The position numbers and the translations under genes are program-made. The notes beneath the pieces are model-generated. The model worked only from the letters and a program-made list of their open reading frames with translations, did not search any database and was not told the DNA's origin. A stretch of DNA of 64,000 nucleotides from Pseudodesulfovibrio tunisiensis (lineage in GTDB: Bacteria; Desulfobacterota; Desulfovibrionia; Desulfovibrionales; Desulfovibrionaceae). Below are positions 43,854 to 52,699 of the stretch, one piece after another. The DNA is taken from NCBI RefSeq assembly GCF_022809775.1, contig NZ_CP094380.1:1165001-1229000 (forward strand), in the 5' to 3' direction. Position 1 is the stretch's first letter, and each line of letters begins with the position of its first letter.

Positions 43854-44639
43854 TCAATACATGCCCCGCTCGCGATACATCCGGGAAACCCCGTATTCCA
43901 CCAGCAGAAAAAGCAGTACGGGCACGGCCAGAAACACGAGACACAGCAGTGATCCCATGCTTCGGTCCGAAGACGCGAGATATGGAAACAGATACCCGGT
44001 GTAGGAATCCACTGCGCCTCCCCCGATGAGAAACACGAGGAAATATTCGGAAAACGCCACCAGAAACACCACGGAACCGCCTGCGATCACGGACGGCATG
44101 AGCAACGGCAGCTCAATCCGCAGCAGACGCATCCAGAACCCGGCCCCGAGATTCCGGGCGCAGAGTTCATACTCCTCGCCCACCGCCTGATACCCGGCGG
44201 TCAGCGCTCGAAGCATGTAGGGATAACTGAATGCGGTCAGCACCAGAACAACCCCGAAGAGAGTGTCCGTCAGCCCGACACGGATGAACAGATACTGTGC
44301 CCCCATGGAAAACGTCATTGACGGCACCAGCGCCGGAGCCAGGAACACGCCTTCCAGCATCGATTTGCCCCGGAAACGCCTGTATGCAAAATGATGGGCA
44401 GGAAAAAGGCACAGCACCAGACTCAGCGCCACCACGGCCAGAGAATACAGAACCGATACGCTCAAATGACGCAGAATGGGCTGCCACTGGGAAGCGGCAT
44501 ATTGCAGGGCACGCCAATCCAGCTCCGACGGCACCAGTTCCGGAAAGGTCCAGCCCGGAGCCACCGCATACACAATCAGAACCAGCAACGGCAACAGGGA
44601 GCAGACCGCAATGAAGACAAAGGTGAAATACGCTCTCAC
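43854..44639 (-). CDS. ABC transporter permease (YnjC/PotC-type)
   Basis: A 261-residue inner-membrane permease with six hydrophobic segments. The EAA-type loop that docks on the ATPase is ELCARNLGAGFWMRLLRIELP (near residue 160). It is the second permease of a binding-protein-dependent importer. The GTG start at 44639 overlaps the first permease's stop by four bases (GTGA), so the two are made together. It is the last gene of the transporter run; aroK follows after 59 bases. Confidence 0.89.
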   Translation of the reverse strand: MRAYFTFVFIAVCSLLPLLVLIVYAVAPGWTFPELVPSELDWRALQYAASQWQPILRHLSVSVLYSLAVVALSLVLCLFPAHHFAYRRFRGKSMLEGVFLAPALVPSMTFSMGAQYLFIRVGLTDTLFGVVLVLTAFSYPYMLRALTAGYQAVGEEYELCARNLGAGFWMRLLRIELPLLMPSVIAGGSVVFLVAFSEYFLVFLIGGGAVDSYTGYLFPYLASSDRSMGSLLCLVFLAVPVLLFLLVEYGVSRMYRERGMY

Positions 44640-45514
44640 AGTTTGCGGTCCCCCTGTTCCAGCCTTGAGGCAATGCGCGTGTACAGGGACACGAAACCCA
44701 AGGCGAACAGGAACATGCAGACCAGCAGGGCCATGGCTTCGGGCCGATGCGACAGGTCGCGCCGGAAATACAGGTTGTACACCTCCACGGGCAGCATTCC
44801 CGGCGAGCTTCTGGCGAGCAGAAACGGAATGTCGAACGCACCGAAGGAAAACAGGAACAGAATGATGAACGAAGTGTTCAACGCAGGACGCATGTGCGGA
44901 AGCACCACCTGAAGAAAGACGCGCGCCCGCCCGGCTCCGAGCATGTGCGCAGTCTCCACGAGCCGGGGATCAAGCCGCTTGAGCACGGCATGAGCCAGGA
45001 TGACCACAAAGGGAATTTCCTTGAAGACATAGGCCAGTATCATGCCGCCCCCCTCCGGTCCGTAAAGCACGGACGGAAAATCGGACACACCGTCAACCAG
45101 CCCGAGGTGAAACGCAAAGGATGCGACCACCCCGGACTGGCTCCAGAAGACAAGCACGATGAATGCCACCGCAATGTGCGGCAGAATGAGCGGCACCTTG
45201 TACACGACCGAGGCCCGCTCCAAACCATGTGGCAGACGCCACACGGCATAGGCCAGAACAGCCCCGGCACTTACGGAAATCACTGCCGAGGCCAGCGCCA
45301 CCCACAGGGAGAAACGGGCCGAAGCCAGCACATGCGGATTCAGCAGCACGCCATATCCGTCGAACAGACCGCCCGAAACCGGCACGGGCAGCCAGAATCC
45401 CAATGATTGGGCCACGGCCAGTACAAGCCCGCCCAGAAACAGCACGCAAAACGGCACGAGCAGCGGCGACAGCTTGAACAGCGTCACCCACCAGGACGCG
45501 CGTTCAGCGAACAT
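44636..45514 (-). CDS. ABC transporter permease (YnjC-type, first of two)
   Basis: A 292-residue permease with six membrane segments. Start MFAERASWWVTLFKL at 45514 after GGGAGGAG; it overlaps the binding-protein gene by 11 bases. The cytoplasmic EAA-type loop is VETAHMLGAGRARVFLQVVLP near residue 180. E. coli YnjC is a fused double permease; here the two halves are separate genes. Confidence 0.88.
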   Translation of the reverse strand: MFAERASWWVTLFKLSPLLVPFCVLFLGGLVLAVAQSLGFWLPVPVSGGLFDGYGVLLNPHVLASARFSLWVALASAVISVSAGAVLAYAVWRLPHGLERASVVYKVPLILPHIAVAFIVLVFWSQSGVVASFAFHLGLVDGVSDFPSVLYGPEGGGMILAYVFKEIPFVVILAHAVLKRLDPRLVETAHMLGAGRARVFLQVVLPHMRPALNTSFIILFLFSFGAFDIPFLLARSSPGMLPVEVYNLYFRRDLSHRPEAMALLVCMFLFALGFVSLYTRIASRLEQGDRKL

Positions 45515-46712
45515 GCTCCTCCCACCCCTTTTCAAGGGCTTCAAGATATTCCACGGGAATCTCGGGCACGGCCACGGCGGACAGCGCCTCCCTGCCCAGC
45601 GTCGAGCTTCCCAAATCCACGGAGGCAAAACGATCGCGGCTCTCCTGCGGCAACGCACCAAGGTCAATGGCCGGATAATCCCCCCATTTGGCAGGCACGT
45701 ACTTGGAAAGCTGCGCCTCGGGCGACATCAGGAAATTCGCCACGACCATGGCTCCGGCCTTGTTGGGCGCGTTGGCGGGAATGGCCGTGAAATGCAGATT
45801 GAAAATCGAACCTTCGCGCATGACGAAAGTGCGGACGCTCTTCGGGTAGACGCCCTCCTGCACCTTACCCTGCGCGTGCAGCGGATGATAGGACATGTTG
45901 ATGTCCACCTCACCGCGCGCAAACAGGGTATCCTGTTCCGCAATGCTCTTGGGATGACTTCTGCCGTGCTGCCACAAATACGGCTTGAGATCGTTCAGAT
46001 ACTGCCAGAGCCTGGGAGCCTGTCTCTCGAACAGTTCCCTGTCCCATCCGCCGAGATACTGCTCTGGCCCGCCAGTCACGGCATAGAACGCCTGCCGGAT
46101 GAATGCGGACCCCGTGAAATCCGGGGGTTGGGGATAGGTGAATTTCCCGGGATTGTCCCGCACCCACTCCCGAAGTTCGGCAAAACCGTCCGGCACGGAC
46201 TTCGTACGCGCACCATCGTACTCGAACACGAACTGGGCCCAGCCGTACGGGGTCTCGTAGCCATCCACGGGGTACCCGAAATCCGTGGACGCGAGTTTCT
46301 TGTTCACGTATTTCAGAAAATTCGGGCACTTTTCCGCATAGGGGCCGTACAGGGCATCCGCCTCACGCAACGCCTTGAAATTCTCGCCATTGACCCAAAG
46401 CAGATCAATGGTTCCGGTCTTGCGGCCACCTCGTTTCTCCGCGAGCAGCTTGTTCACGAACACGCCCGCATCCATGGGAACGCGAATCAGGGAAACGCCG
46501 TACCGCTTCTTGACCTGATCCGCCACGTAGGTATCCACCCACTTGTTGATGGGGGCGGAACCACCCCACATGTAAAAACGGACCGTGGTTTCCCGCGCTC
46601 CGTCTTCGACAGTCTTCCAGTCCTCCCTGAGCCAATCCCGGTCCTGAACCTCGGACACGGAACAGGCCCCCAGACATCCCACCAGCATGATCAGCAATGC
46701 CAAGCGCTTCAT
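45504..46712 (-). CDS. ABC solute-binding lipoprotein, YnjB-like
   Basis: A 402-residue extracytoplasmic binding protein. The N-terminus MKRLALLIMLVGCLGAC is a lipoprotein signal with lipobox LGAC (Cys17). The mature start VRFYMWGGSAPINKWVDTYVA and GTIDLLWVNGENFKALREA match the YnjB family, distantly like thiamine- and iron-binding proteins. The substrate is unknown. Its ATG overlaps the ATPase stop by four bases. It is flanked downstream by both permeases. Confidence 0.88.
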   Translation of the reverse strand: MKRLALLIMLVGCLGACSVSEVQDRDWLREDWKTVEDGARETTVRFYMWGGSAPINKWVDTYVADQVKKRYGVSLIRVPMDAGVFVNKLLAEKRGGRKTGTIDLLWVNGENFKALREADALYGPYAEKCPNFLKYVNKKLASTDFGYPVDGYETPYGWAQFVFEYDGARTKSVPDGFAELREWVRDNPGKFTYPQPPDFTGSAFIRQAFYAVTGGPEQYLGGWDRELFERQAPRLWQYLNDLKPYLWQHGRSHPKSIAEQDTLFARGEVDINMSYHPLHAQGKVQEGVYPKSVRTFVMREGSIFNLHFTAIPANAPNKAGAMVVANFLMSPEAQLSKYVPAKWGDYPAIDLGALPQESRDRFASVDLGSSTLGREALSAVAVPEIPVEYLEALEKGWEEHVR

Positions 46713-47668
46713 GATTTCACCCTCTGGGGGACAAAGGATTCCGCCACACGTACACGCACCCGGTCCCCTGGCCGGATGCCGTTGGCCGCGCCGTACACTG
46801 TCAGGGTCTGCCCCCCCACCGCGACCCTGTACCGCGTATAGTGTCCGGCGAAAATTACATGCTCGACCCGGGCCGGACCGTTGTTGTCCGGCACAAGTTC
46901 AAGAGCTTCCGGACGAAAGCATTCGTGCTCCCCGGACAGCCCCAACTGTCGAGCCGTGCCGGGCAAAAGCGTATTCAGCGGACCAAGAAACCGGGCCGCC
47001 TCCAGACTCGCTGGCGAACCATACACCTCCCCGGCGGGGGCGTACTGTACCAATTTGCCATTCAAAATCAAACCGATGATATCGGACATGGCGAACGCCT
47101 CTTCCTGATCATGCGTCACGGCCACGGTGGTCACGCCGAATGCTTTCTGCGTGTCCCGAATGAATTCCGCGGTTTCCAGCTTGAGATTCCGATCCAGATT
47201 GGCAAACGGCTCATCGAGCAGCAGCAGGGCCGGGTTGACCACCATTGCCCGGGCCAGAGCCACACGCTGCTGCTGGCCCGCGGAAAGCTGATTCGGATAT
47301 TTCCGGTCATGCCCATCCATGCCGAAAAAAACGAGCAGCTCCATGACCCTTGCCCGAACCTCCTCCTTCGTCACACGCCGGGAACGCAGTCCGAACGCCA
47401 CGTTTTCGAAAACCGTCAGATTGGGAAACAGCACATAATCCTGAAACACCAGAATCGCAGGCCGCTCCCGGGAAAGAGGCTCGCTGAAGCGCACCTCCCC
47501 CGAGTCCGGCTTTTCCAATCCGGCCAGAATCTTGAGCAACGTGGTCTTGCCCACGCCGGACGGCCCGAGAATCGAAACTATACCGCCCTTTTCCACGGAA
47601 AAGCTCACGTCCCGCAACACAGGCTTGCCCGAATAGGCCTTGTTCAATCCGAGTGCGTGAAAAAACAT
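46709..47668 (-). CDS. ABC transporter ATPase (YnjD/PotA-type)
   Basis: A 319-residue ATPase. Walker A GPSGVGKT (35-42), signature LSAGQQQRVALARA (about 130), Walker B LLLLDEPFANLD, and switch His in AVTHDQEEAF. A C-terminal TOBE-like domain (about 240-310) is typical of PotA/FbpC-type importers. It powers import by the two downstream permeases. Its start overlaps the kinase gene's end by 25 bases. Confidence 0.91.
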   Translation of the reverse strand: MFFHALGLNKAYSGKPVLRDVSFSVEKGGIVSILGPSGVGKTTLLKILAGLEKPDSGEVRFSEPLSRERPAILVFQDYVLFPNLTVFENVAFGLRSRRVTKEEVRARVMELLVFFGMDGHDRKYPNQLSAGQQQRVALARAMVVNPALLLLDEPFANLDRNLKLETAEFIRDTQKAFGVTTVAVTHDQEEAFAMSDIIGLILNGKLVQYAPAGEVYGSPASLEAARFLGPLNTLLPGTARQLGLSGEHECFRPEALELVPDNNGPARVEHVIFAGHYTRYRVAVGGQTLTVYGAANGIRPGDRVRVRVAESFVPQRVKS

Positions 47669-48627
47669 TCCATTTCGTCCAGATACGTCCTGATCCTGTC
47701 AAAGGTATCCAGGTTTTCCAAGGCACGCCCACCATGGGAATACTCGTGCCAGGCCATGAAACACCAGGACAGGGCCCGAAGCAGAATGGTCCGCTCCAGC
47801 ACCGAAGTCTTGAACACGGCCTCGTCCAGCGAAATGTCCAGTTTTCCGCGTTCCAGATATTCGGCGACAAAAGCCCGCTTTTCCTCCCGGGAATAGGCAT
47901 GATCCCTTTTCCAGCGGGTCGTGGTCTCCACCAGAAAATGGCCCAAATCCTGATACCGGGACGATATCACGGCCTTTTCCCAATCCACGAGCCATCCCCG
48001 TCCATTCTCCGCAATGATGAAGTTGTGGGAATTCACTTCCGTATTCACCATGACCAGCGGCTCGTCCGCAAACAGGGAATCCGTCTCCTCGGCCAGGGAG
48101 AGAATACTGTCCCGATAGTCAAGCAACCGTTTCTGCTCCCGCTGCATGGGATGATCCGGGTAGCGGGAAATCAATCCTTCGCTTTCCCGAACAATATCCC
48201 GGACAGGATTCCTCTGGGTCAAAAGCCGCGCGTCCACGGGCTGAGCATGCACCGCCGCAAGAATTCCTGCAGCAACGTCCGTATCCCGAGCATAATCCAG
48301 CGGGCGACCGTCAAGGTATTCCATGAGCAGCACGCCGTTCCCAAGACGCTCGTCATCCGGCTCGGGGTCGCAGAAATACGGTCTGGGCGTCACGCCGGAC
48401 CGGACAAGAGCCTGAAGCACGGCGAATTCGTAGGCGATCTGATCATCAAGACCCAGCTGGCTGCCGTGATTGATGCGCAGTACATGGCGCGACTCTCCAT
48501 AGAGTTCCTCGGTAACGATCAGATAGTTTTCATTGTATTCGCCCGCAGCCAGAAACGTAACCTGCTCCGGGCCCTCCAATTGCAGCCACCCCTTGTGCCC
48601 GAGAAAATCGTGCACAGCCTCGACCAT
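47644..48627 (-). CDS. APH/choline-kinase-fold phosphotransferase with atypical catalytic loop
   Basis: A 327-residue aminoglycoside-phosphotransferase-family kinase. Start chosen at ATG 48627 (MVEAVHDFLG), seven bases after AAGGA; an ATG six codons upstream and a GTG at 48660 are alternatives. The N-lobe has a G-loop-like FLAAGEYNENYLI and VLRINHG. Its catalytic loop reads NTEVNSHN where the family has HxDxxxxN, so His and the catalytic Asp are changed to Asn and Glu. The following LVDWEKA (Mg-binding DFG-like Asp) is kept. It overlaps the ABC ATPase gene, so it likely phosphorylates (or once did) the transported substrate. Confidence 0.82.
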   Translation of the reverse strand: MVEAVHDFLGHKGWLQLEGPEQVTFLAAGEYNENYLIVTEELYGESRHVLRINHGSQLGLDDQIAYEFAVLQALVRSGVTPRPYFCDPEPDDERLGNGVLLMEYLDGRPLDYARDTDVAAGILAAVHAQPVDARLLTQRNPVRDIVRESEGLISRYPDHPMQREQKRLLDYRDSILSLAEETDSLFADEPLVMVNTEVNSHNFIIAENGRGWLVDWEKAVISSRYQDLGHFLVETTTRWKRDHAYSREEKRAFVAEYLERGKLDISLDEAVFKTSVLERTILLRALSWCFMAWHEYSHGGRALENLDTFDRIRTYLDEMECFFTHSD

Positions 48628-48718
48628 GTTCGCATCCTTCTGCATACGTCTCCATATCACGATCCGGAATTCACGACAAAACCATTGCTTTCCGCATCCG
48701 GGACATTATCTTACGTAC

Positions 48719-48934
48719 ATGAACGACAAGACCAACGAACACCTTCGCGAAATAGGCCTGGACCTTGGGGAATGCCACGCCTGTCAGGCATGCGCGGAAC
48801 TGAATCCCGAAATTTTCGAATGGGATGAAACCCTGGACAGGCCTGTTGTCAAAAAAAGCCACGTCACCGAAGAGGAAGTCCGGGAAGCCATGAGCTGCTG
48901 CCCCAAGGACTGCATCCTGTTCGTGGATGAGTAG
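48719..48934 (+). CDS. small single-cluster ferredoxin
   Basis: A 71-residue electron carrier with one 4Fe-4S site: Cys19-x2-Cys22-x2-Cys25 (ECHACQACAE), and CCPKDC near the end with Cys61-Pro62. It is acidic, as expected of ferredoxins in anaerobes. Start ATG 48719; no strong ribosome site is visible, so expression may be low. Divergent from the kinase gene; its stop is five bases from the convergent HsdR_N-like gene. Confidence 0.88.
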   Translation: MNDKTNEHLREIGLDLGECHACQACAELNPEIFEWDETLDRPVVKKSHVTEEEVREAMSCCPKDCILFVDE

Positions 48935-48939
48935 TCGGT

Positions 48940-49524
48940 TCAATCCTTTTTCTTGAGCAACGGATGCGGAGGCGGCAATGTGCAGGACTCGCTGCAACAC
49001 GTGCCGAACAGGAATCCGCTATAGGTATGAAAAATCCGCAGCATCTTTTCCCGGCGATCCGAAGTCAGGGGCTCCGAAGATGCGCCCCGAGCCATCCCGA
49101 GCAGATTCTCCCAGTCGGGAATGGCCCGCATCCCCTGTTCCACGACATCCCCGGATGCCACATCCAGAAGCGTGGCCTCGTTCGTGTCCGTGGTCACGGC
49201 AAACGGCACGGGGCCGCCGTCCAGCAGCCGCGCGGCAAACAGGGTTTCCCGCTCATACGTTCCGACACTGCCGGCACAGAAGATCACGAGCAGAATCGGC
49301 CGGTCCGAATCGTCGTACACCACATAGTCAATGGGCCGTTCGAACTCCTCGCCATCCATTTCGTAGCGCAGCTTGACCTTGGCCCGAATGTTTTCCTTGG
49401 GATACCCCTTCTCCTCCACCAGAAATCTGGCCAGAGCCTGCCGAAATTCCTCGAAGGTGGTTTCCTCTATTTCCTGCCCGGTGATGTAATCCAGCAGGGT
49501 TCCACCAAGACTTGACTCGTGCAT
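48940..49524 (-). CDS. stand-alone HsdR_N-like (type I restriction R N-terminal-type) protein
   Basis: A 194-residue protein resembling the nuclease-like HsdR N-terminal domain (segments FEEFRQALARFLVEEKGYPKEN, KVKLRYEMDGEEFERPIDYVVY, and PILLVIFCAGS). No helicase, HsdM or HsdS gene is nearby, so it is not a restriction enzyme as such. The C-terminal GTCCSESC holds three close cysteines. GGAAGGAAG precedes ATG 49524. The role is unknown; the PD-(D/E)XK-like core suggests nucleic-acid binding or a remnant nuclease. Confidence 0.75.
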   Translation of the reverse strand: MHESSLGGTLLDYITGQEIEETTFEEFRQALARFLVEEKGYPKENIRAKVKLRYEMDGEEFERPIDYVVYDDSDRPILLVIFCAGSVGTYERETLFAARLLDGGPVPFAVTTDTNEATLLDVASGDVVEQGMRAIPDWENLLGMARGASSEPLTSDRREKMLRIFHTYSGFLFGTCCSESCTLPPPHPLLKKKD

Positions 49525-49597
49525 AACTTCCTTCCTTTGTTACCTATGCACCCGCCAAACTACAGGATCGCATGGGCTGAATCAAGCAGGCCCGAAC

Positions 49598-51031
49598 CTA
49601 TCCGAACATTCGCAGGACATATGGCACGCCGAGAACAAGCAGCACGGCCAGATACATGACTCCGAAAATCAGCCCCAGAACCCAGAATTCCTTTCGGCTG
49701 ACATACCCGCTTCCGTAATAGATGGGGCTCGGCCCGGTGGCGAACGGCGTGATCACGCCCATGATCCCGAGGGTAAAGCACAACAGCATGGCGAACGGTT
49801 TGATGGGCAGATCGGGAATGGCCACGGCTGCAGCCAGAAACACGGGCAACAGCGCGGTCACATGTGCCGTGATGCTGGCGAACAGATAGTGGGACACGAA
49901 AAATAGCGTCACAAGCAGCATGATTATGGTCAGGGGCGCCATGTCCGACAGCATGAATGCCACGTTGTCCGCGAACCACTTCAGAAATCCGGTCCGCGCA
50001 AGGCCACCCGCCATGGTCACCAGTGTGGCGAACCAGACCAGCACGTTCCACGCCTTTCTGTTGCCGATGACATCATCCCAGGACAATATCCCCGTAAGTA
50101 CCATGAGACACAGGACCACCATGGCCACGGTGGTCCCGCTCATGATCGCTCCCCCGAACATCCACATGGCAAGGGCGAACAGGATCAGCCCCATCATCAG
50201 CAATTCCCTGGGTGTCACGCAGCCAAGGGCATCCAGCTCCGCTCCGGCCCATGCCGGTGCCTCCGGTGAATGCCGCTGGGTCGGGGGGTAGATGCAATAG
50301 ACCATGAACGGCGTGCTCAGAAACAGGACGGCCCCCACAGGCAGAAATCCCCTGAACCACTCCATCCATGTCACGTTCACTCCGGCCACATCCTGCACCA
50401 TGGTCAAAGCCAGCAGATTCGGAGCCAGTCCGGTAAAAAACATGGAACTGGTCACGCAGGTCGAAGCCAGTGCCGTCCACATGAGATACCCGCCCATCTT
50501 GCGCGGCTCGTTGTCCGGAGTCGATCCGTACAGTTCCGGAATGTTTCTGATGATGGGATAGATCGTGCCGCCGCTGCGCGCGGTATTGGACGGAGTGAAA
50601 GGAGCAAGAACAAGGTCGGCAAAGGCCACGGCATAGCCCATGCCCAGCGTCCGCCGCCCCAACGCCTTGATGAGGACCAGCCCGATACGACGCCCCAACC
50701 CGGTATTCTCATACCCACGGGCAAACATGAACGCGGCAAAGATCAGCCAGACCGTACTGTTGGAGAATCCGGACAACGCCCATTGCAGGGCCTGCCCGGT
50801 GGAAACCGGTTCTCCGGGACTTACCGGAACCAAACGCAATACCGCCCCCAAGGTAACGCCTATCAACCCCACTGCTGCGGCGGGAATAGGTTCCAGAATC
50901 AGGGCGACAATCACGGAAACAAACAATGCGAAATAGTACCAGACTCCGGCAGGAAGGCCGGACGGCGCGGGAAACAAGGCAACAGCACCACCTAGCGCCA
51001 CAGGGAGAACCATCTTCCAGTCCAGTTTCAT
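49598..51031 (-). CDS. DASS-family (SLC13/CitT-type) anion transporter
   Basis: A 477-residue inner-membrane transporter with about 12 hydrophobic segments. The two repeat tips with SNT-like motifs are visible: SNTARSGGTIYPI near residue 150 and ATGPSPIYYGSGYVS near 430. The family carries di- and tricarboxylates, sometimes by antiport with succinate (CitT/TtdT type). The start is MKLDWKMVLP at 51031 after GGGGGTG; upstream in-frame residues are dropped. It probably moves C4-dicarboxylates or citrate. Confidence 0.88.
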   Translation of the reverse strand: MKLDWKMVLPVALGGAVALFPAPSGLPAGVWYYFALFVSVIVALILEPIPAAAVGLIGVTLGAVLRLVPVSPGEPVSTGQALQWALSGFSNSTVWLIFAAFMFARGYENTGLGRRIGLVLIKALGRRTLGMGYAVAFADLVLAPFTPSNTARSGGTIYPIIRNIPELYGSTPDNEPRKMGGYLMWTALASTCVTSSMFFTGLAPNLLALTMVQDVAGVNVTWMEWFRGFLPVGAVLFLSTPFMVYCIYPPTQRHSPEAPAWAGAELDALGCVTPRELLMMGLILFALAMWMFGGAIMSGTTVAMVVLCLMVLTGILSWDDVIGNRKAWNVLVWFATLVTMAGGLARTGFLKWFADNVAFMLSDMAPLTIIMLLVTLFFVSHYLFASITAHVTALLPVFLAAAVAIPDLPIKPFAMLLCFTLGIMGVITPFATGPSPIYYGSGYVSRKEFWVLGLIFGVMYLAVLLVLGVPYVLRMFG

Positions 51032-51064
51032 GCGCACCCCCGCTTGTTGACTTCCCTCCCCAGC

Positions 51065-51092
51065 CACATAGCACATATTTGAAAAAGAACAA
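51065..51092 (-). promoter_or_regulatory. candidate promoter of the DASS transporter gene
   Basis: Minus strand: TTGTTC (51092-51087), 16-base spacer, TATGTG (51070-51065) with a TG before it (extended -10). It lies in an A/T-rich patch between the nuo terminator and the start codon. By eye only. Confidence 0.35.
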
Positions 51093-51203
51093 ATAAAATA
51101 ACGAACTACAAATAGCGAATCCCAATTCGGAATCTGGAGCCCTTCGTCCCCTTGGAAGACGTACGGCGTGCAGAGATTTTCCGAGGGACACCGCCGGAAA
51201 GCA

Positions 51204-51237
51204 CAAAAAAAAGGGAGAACCGCTCGGTTCCCCCTTT
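51204..51237 (-). terminator. terminator of the nuo operon
   Basis: A hairpin AAGGGGGAACC with GGTTCTCCCTT (one bulge), followed in the minus direction by eight T. It lies 23 bases after the nuoN stop and ends a transcript of about 11.7 kb. Confidence 0.82.
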
Positions 51238-51259
51238 CCTGTACCATTCATGCTCTCAG

Positions 51260-52693
51260 TTATTGCAGCAGGCTTTCCCCGGCCTTGACCGCAAAGTTGA
51301 ACAGCGGAGCCGGAATCATGCCAACCACCAGTACGGCCCCGGCAAGCAGCCCTGCTCCGGCAATACTGAACGGTCCCTTGTCCGGCTCGGGCCCGGCCTC
51401 CTGAGTCGCGTCCTCGGTGTATGCGTGACGCACGATGCTCAGATAGTAGTAGATGGCCAGCGCCGAGTTCACGACCAGCGTGATGACCAGCCAGTTGTAT
51501 CCGTGATCCCATGCCGAGGTGATCAGGAAGAACTTGCCGATGAACCCGATGGTCGGGGGCAGTCCCACAAGGGCAAAGGCTCCGGCTGCCAAGGCAAATG
51601 CCAGAGCCGGGGCACGCTTGTGCAGCCCGTTGAGATCAGCCAGACGCAGGTTCCGACCATCCACGGCAATGCGGCTGACCACCCAGAACACCAGCAGATT
51701 CATGATCAGATAGGACATGGCGTAGAATGCGGCAGCGGCAAGGCCCTCGGCCGATCCGCTCACCAGACCGACCATGATGTATCCGGCATGCGCCACGGAC
51801 GAAAAGCCCAGAATGCGCTTGAGGTCTGTCTGCGCCAAGGCGGACAGATTGCCGAAGGTCATGGAAGCCGCACCGAGCACGGCCAGAATCGAAGTGATTT
51901 CCAGACCGGGCTTGAGGAACGCGGCGAGCCGCACCAGCACGACAACCGCGCCCATCTTGGGCAGGGTCGCCACATAGGCGGCAGTTTCATTGCTCGCGCC
52001 CTGATACACGTCCGGACACCAGAAGTGGAACGGAAACAGGGCCAGCTTGTAGAACATGCCCGCCAGAAACAGGGACAATCCGACAACGGCCATGGGCGCG
52101 TCGGCAAAGTGCCACGGCTTGCTCACCAGCTCGGAGATGTAGGTGGTATGCTGCACAGCCATGATGTAGGACAGGCCGTACAGGGCCAAAGCCGTGGCCA
52201 CGGCACCGAACAGGATGTACTTGATGGCGGCCTCGGCAGCTCCCTTGTCGCGGGAACGCAGAGGAATCACCGCATACAGGCTGTAGGAAGCCAGTTCCAG
52301 AGCAAGATACACGGTAATCAGCTCCACGGCCGAGGAAAGCATCATCAGCCCGAGGGCCGAGAAACCGAGAAGCATGAAGTAGTCCGACCTCTTGCCCTCT
52401 TCCAGAGTGGGCTGACGCGTGGCATTGACCACGGCCACGAAAAAGCCGAACGCGATCACGATCTTGAAGAACTGGGACATCATGTCCAGCTTGTACACGT
52501 CCCAGAACATGGAGCCATGGGCATGGTACGCGGTCATGGTGACCATGAACCCGAGTCCGGCCCCGTAGGGAATCCAGCGCTCCACGTGCGGATGCCAGTC
52601 CCTGGGACCGAGCGCCTGCACGAGCAGGACCAGAACCAGGGCCAGAAAGTAGAGTTCAGGGACAATCAGAACGGGATTGAAATTCACGTCCAT
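51260..52693 (-). CDS. nuoN: complex I antiporter-like subunit NuoN
   Basis: A 477-residue, 14-helix membrane subunit that carries part of the ion-pumping pathway of a complex I-like enzyme. Conserved stretches include LFYKLALFPFHFWCPDVYQGASN, AAYVATLPKMGA and GLPPTIGFIGKFFL. The C-terminal helices end near KAGESLLQ. It is the last gene of the minus-strand nuo operon, six bases after nuoM. The start follows AAGGGGG. Confidence 0.93.
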   Translation of the reverse strand: MDVNFNPVLIVPELYFLALVLVLLVQALGPRDWHPHVERWIPYGAGLGFMVTMTAYHAHGSMFWDVYKLDMMSQFFKIVIAFGFFVAVVNATRQPTLEEGKRSDYFMLLGFSALGLMMLSSAVELITVYLALELASYSLYAVIPLRSRDKGAAEAAIKYILFGAVATALALYGLSYIMAVQHTTYISELVSKPWHFADAPMAVVGLSLFLAGMFYKLALFPFHFWCPDVYQGASNETAAYVATLPKMGAVVVLVRLAAFLKPGLEITSILAVLGAASMTFGNLSALAQTDLKRILGFSSVAHAGYIMVGLVSGSAEGLAAAAFYAMSYLIMNLLVFWVVSRIAVDGRNLRLADLNGLHKRAPALAFALAAGAFALVGLPPTIGFIGKFFLITSAWDHGYNWLVITLVVNSALAIYYYLSIVRHAYTEDATQEAGPEPDKGPFSIAGAGLLAGAVLVVGMIPAPLFNFAVKAGESLLQ

Positions 52694-52699
52694 ACCCCC

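Noticed and set aside
48940..49524. Restriction-modification or defence island
   Set aside because: Only one small HsdR_N-like gene is present; the neighbours are a ferredoxin and an anion transporter.
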